From the NCBI GenBank assembly GCA_030407315.1, contig JALQPE010000278.1, positions 1 through 64,000 of the forward strand: a stretch of 64,000 nt of DNA, in the 5' to 3' direction. Below, piece after piece: positions 62,661 through 64,000 of the stretch. This DNA comes from Asparagopsis taxiformis. Taxonomy: Eukaryota; Rhodophyta; Florideophyceae; Bonnemaisoniales; Bonnemaisoniaceae. The notes below the pieces were generated by a model. The model was not told the DNA's origin. It worked only from the letters and a program-made list of their open reading frames with translations, and ran no database searches. The position numbers and the translations under genes were made by a program. Each line of letters begins with the position of its first letter. Positions within the stretch are counted from its first letter, which is position 1.

Positions 62661-63000
62661 GTTTTCGGAAGTGGACGCGGACGTCCAGTCTCTCTAGTAC
62701 GGGTCCTAGTCGGCCCCGAGATTTACTAGAACAAATGAACGTCCGCGTCCAAAAAAAAATAAAAATTTTTTGGATGCGGACGTCCACTTTCTCTAGTACA
62801 TATGGCGGAATACTAGGGCCCGACATCCACTTTCTCTAGTACATATGGCGGAATACTAGGGCCCGACATCCACTTTCTCTAGTACATATGGCGGAATACT
62901 AGGACCCGACATCCACTTTCTCTAGTACGTTTGGCGGAATACTAGGACCCGACATCCACTTTCTCTAGTACATATGGCGGAATACTAGGACCCGACATCC
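62661..63000. repeat. Hairpin repeat and 43-bp tandem units, right copy
   Basis: It starts with GTGGACGCGGACGTCC and holds an inverted pair ACGTCCGC.TCCAAAAAA / TTTTTTGGATGCGGACGT at about 62740-62790. About five 43-bp units follow (CATCCACTTTCTCTAGTACA core). The same order, inverted, occurs at 23880-24795. Confidence 0.85.
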
Positions 63001-64000
63001 AGTATACAATATATCAGCGAAAACCGGGAGGGAAGAAATTACAGCGGATGGTAAATTCAGGGCCCATATCGGACCGTATTTTATTCTCTCATTTAGGAAA
63101 CTGCTCGTATACAATACGTCTCTCTAGAATAGGGAATACATATCTGGTCAGAATAGGAAATAAATACCCGGTTAGAATAGGAAATACGTATCCAGCCAGA
63201 ATACGGAATATGTATCCAGCCAGAATACGAAATACGTATCCAGCCAGAATACAAAATACCTGTCAGCATATCGTCGATCACCCATCTCCCTCAATATCGC
63301 GTTCTCCCTACCATCCGAACGCCATGCACCACCATCCGCACATACTTCAAGAACCCTCACGACCTAGATTACAAAAATCCGCTCCTTCCCAATTCCATCC
63401 CCGCTTTCCTCGACACCACCCCAGCCCATTAAATCATCAAGACATCAAACATGAACATGGTCAGCAAAATCTTACACCACTTGAAACCCACTCTCACTTC
63501 TATCGTATGCCCGAAAATATACACATACCAGAAACACCTCACAGCTTCATTCCCCATCTTCCTACATCCCTTCTTCACTCTCCTTCAGTCCTGCCGTTCC
63601 TGCTTCACCACTCCTGCATCACATACGAAACATCAACCCCAACAGTCAGATTCAAAAGCAACGCTTACCACGACAGATATCCTAGAAACTCCCTTACTTA
63701 CCTCTCATCCATCCTACACACAATACAAACCATGATCAAAAACCTTGCAATGAATAATAATCATAGTCAGCAGTCCATATCTTCGCAAAGCACATCTTGG
63801 CACTCAATGAAACTTACCTTCCGTCATCAACATTCCTGCATCATCTACACAACATCGGAATCAACTACAACAGTCAGACTCAAAACCAACCTTCCCTCGC
63901 AGCACACTTTCAAAACTTCACGTACCTCTCTTCCATCCTCCGCTCAATACACACCATGAGTCAACAGGCTTCCAATGAAAAATATCGCATCAACGGAAAT
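62990..64000 (+). repeat. Long inverted repeat, right arm, running off the window
   Basis: It matches the reverse complement of 22882-23954. It holds 24-bp tandem units at about 63115-63262. A long frame (63048-63959) is low complexity, and its repeats (RIGNTYPARIRN) derive from the tandem units. A second frame start at 63451 is equally unconvincing. I do not call a gene. Confidence 0.8.

Noticed and set aside
63048..63959. A 303-residue gene in the right inverted repeat
   Set aside because: It is low complexity, built partly from 24-bp tandem units, and the equivalent frame in the left copy is interrupted.

Overview
This window looks like repeat-rich nuclear DNA from a filamentous fungus, most likely a basidiomycete. 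The reasons are two short spliceosomal introns (77 and 87 nt, GT..AG, one with a CTAAC branch site) in a secreted metallo-hydrolase gene, pyrimidine-rich promoters, and many fungal-type Copia and Gypsy LTR retrotransposons nested in one another. The lineage is an inference; no rRNA or conserved housekeeping gene is present to fix it.

Region 1 (1-16.2 kb) is the most interesting part. It holds two paralogous genes ending in a 2-oxoglutarate/Fe(II) dioxygenase-like domain. The complete one also carries an N-terminal ParB/sulfiredoxin-like domain, split by a one-base frameshift in a C run. Next comes a 1155-residue protein on the minus strand joining a ParB-like domain, a DPPF-class DNA amino-methyltransferase and a SET domain. 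It is transcribed divergently from an unrecognised 453-residue protein, which converges on an unrecognised 508-residue coiled-coil protein. Around the first three genes lie 13 copies of a 33-bp hairpin (16-bp arms, 1-nt centre) in four clusters, interleaved with a second hairpin centred on TTTACCCGGTAAA. The genes look like writer and modifier enzymes for DNA and chromatin. The hairpins are either candidate targets of the ParB-like domains or parts of miniature transposons. I treat this neighbourhood as the candidate undescribed system.

Region 2 (15.5-27.1 kb) contains a 1.5-kb direct duplication that includes part of the coiled-coil gene and a second hairpin array (CAGACAGT type, ending in CACTACGGTGTTG). 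A 5' Gypsy fragment (LTR, primer site, gag, protease) lies between the copies. Then come a repeat with 24-bp and 43-bp tandem units, a solo LTR with a perfect GAACG target duplication, and a decayed Copia element on the minus strand.

Region 3 (28.5-34.6 kb) has the intron-containing secreted metallo-beta-lactamase-fold gene, a decayed paralogue of it, and a decayed WD40 gene followed by a TIR domain.

Region 4 (34.7-39.5 kb) is a nearly complete Copia element with TCGTG target duplications. Region 5 (39.5-56.5 kb) is a graveyard: a decayed Copia gag, several LTRs (one solo, with TATGT duplications), relics of unrecognised plus-strand genes lying beside LTRs, and two more hairpin or tandem repeat arrays. 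Region 6 (56.5-64 kb) is a Gypsy element (LTR, primer site, gag, protease, RT and RNase H) cut off before integrase by the same repeat that cuts the Copia relic at 24.8 kb. That repeat runs to the window end as an inverted copy of 22.9-24.8 kb.
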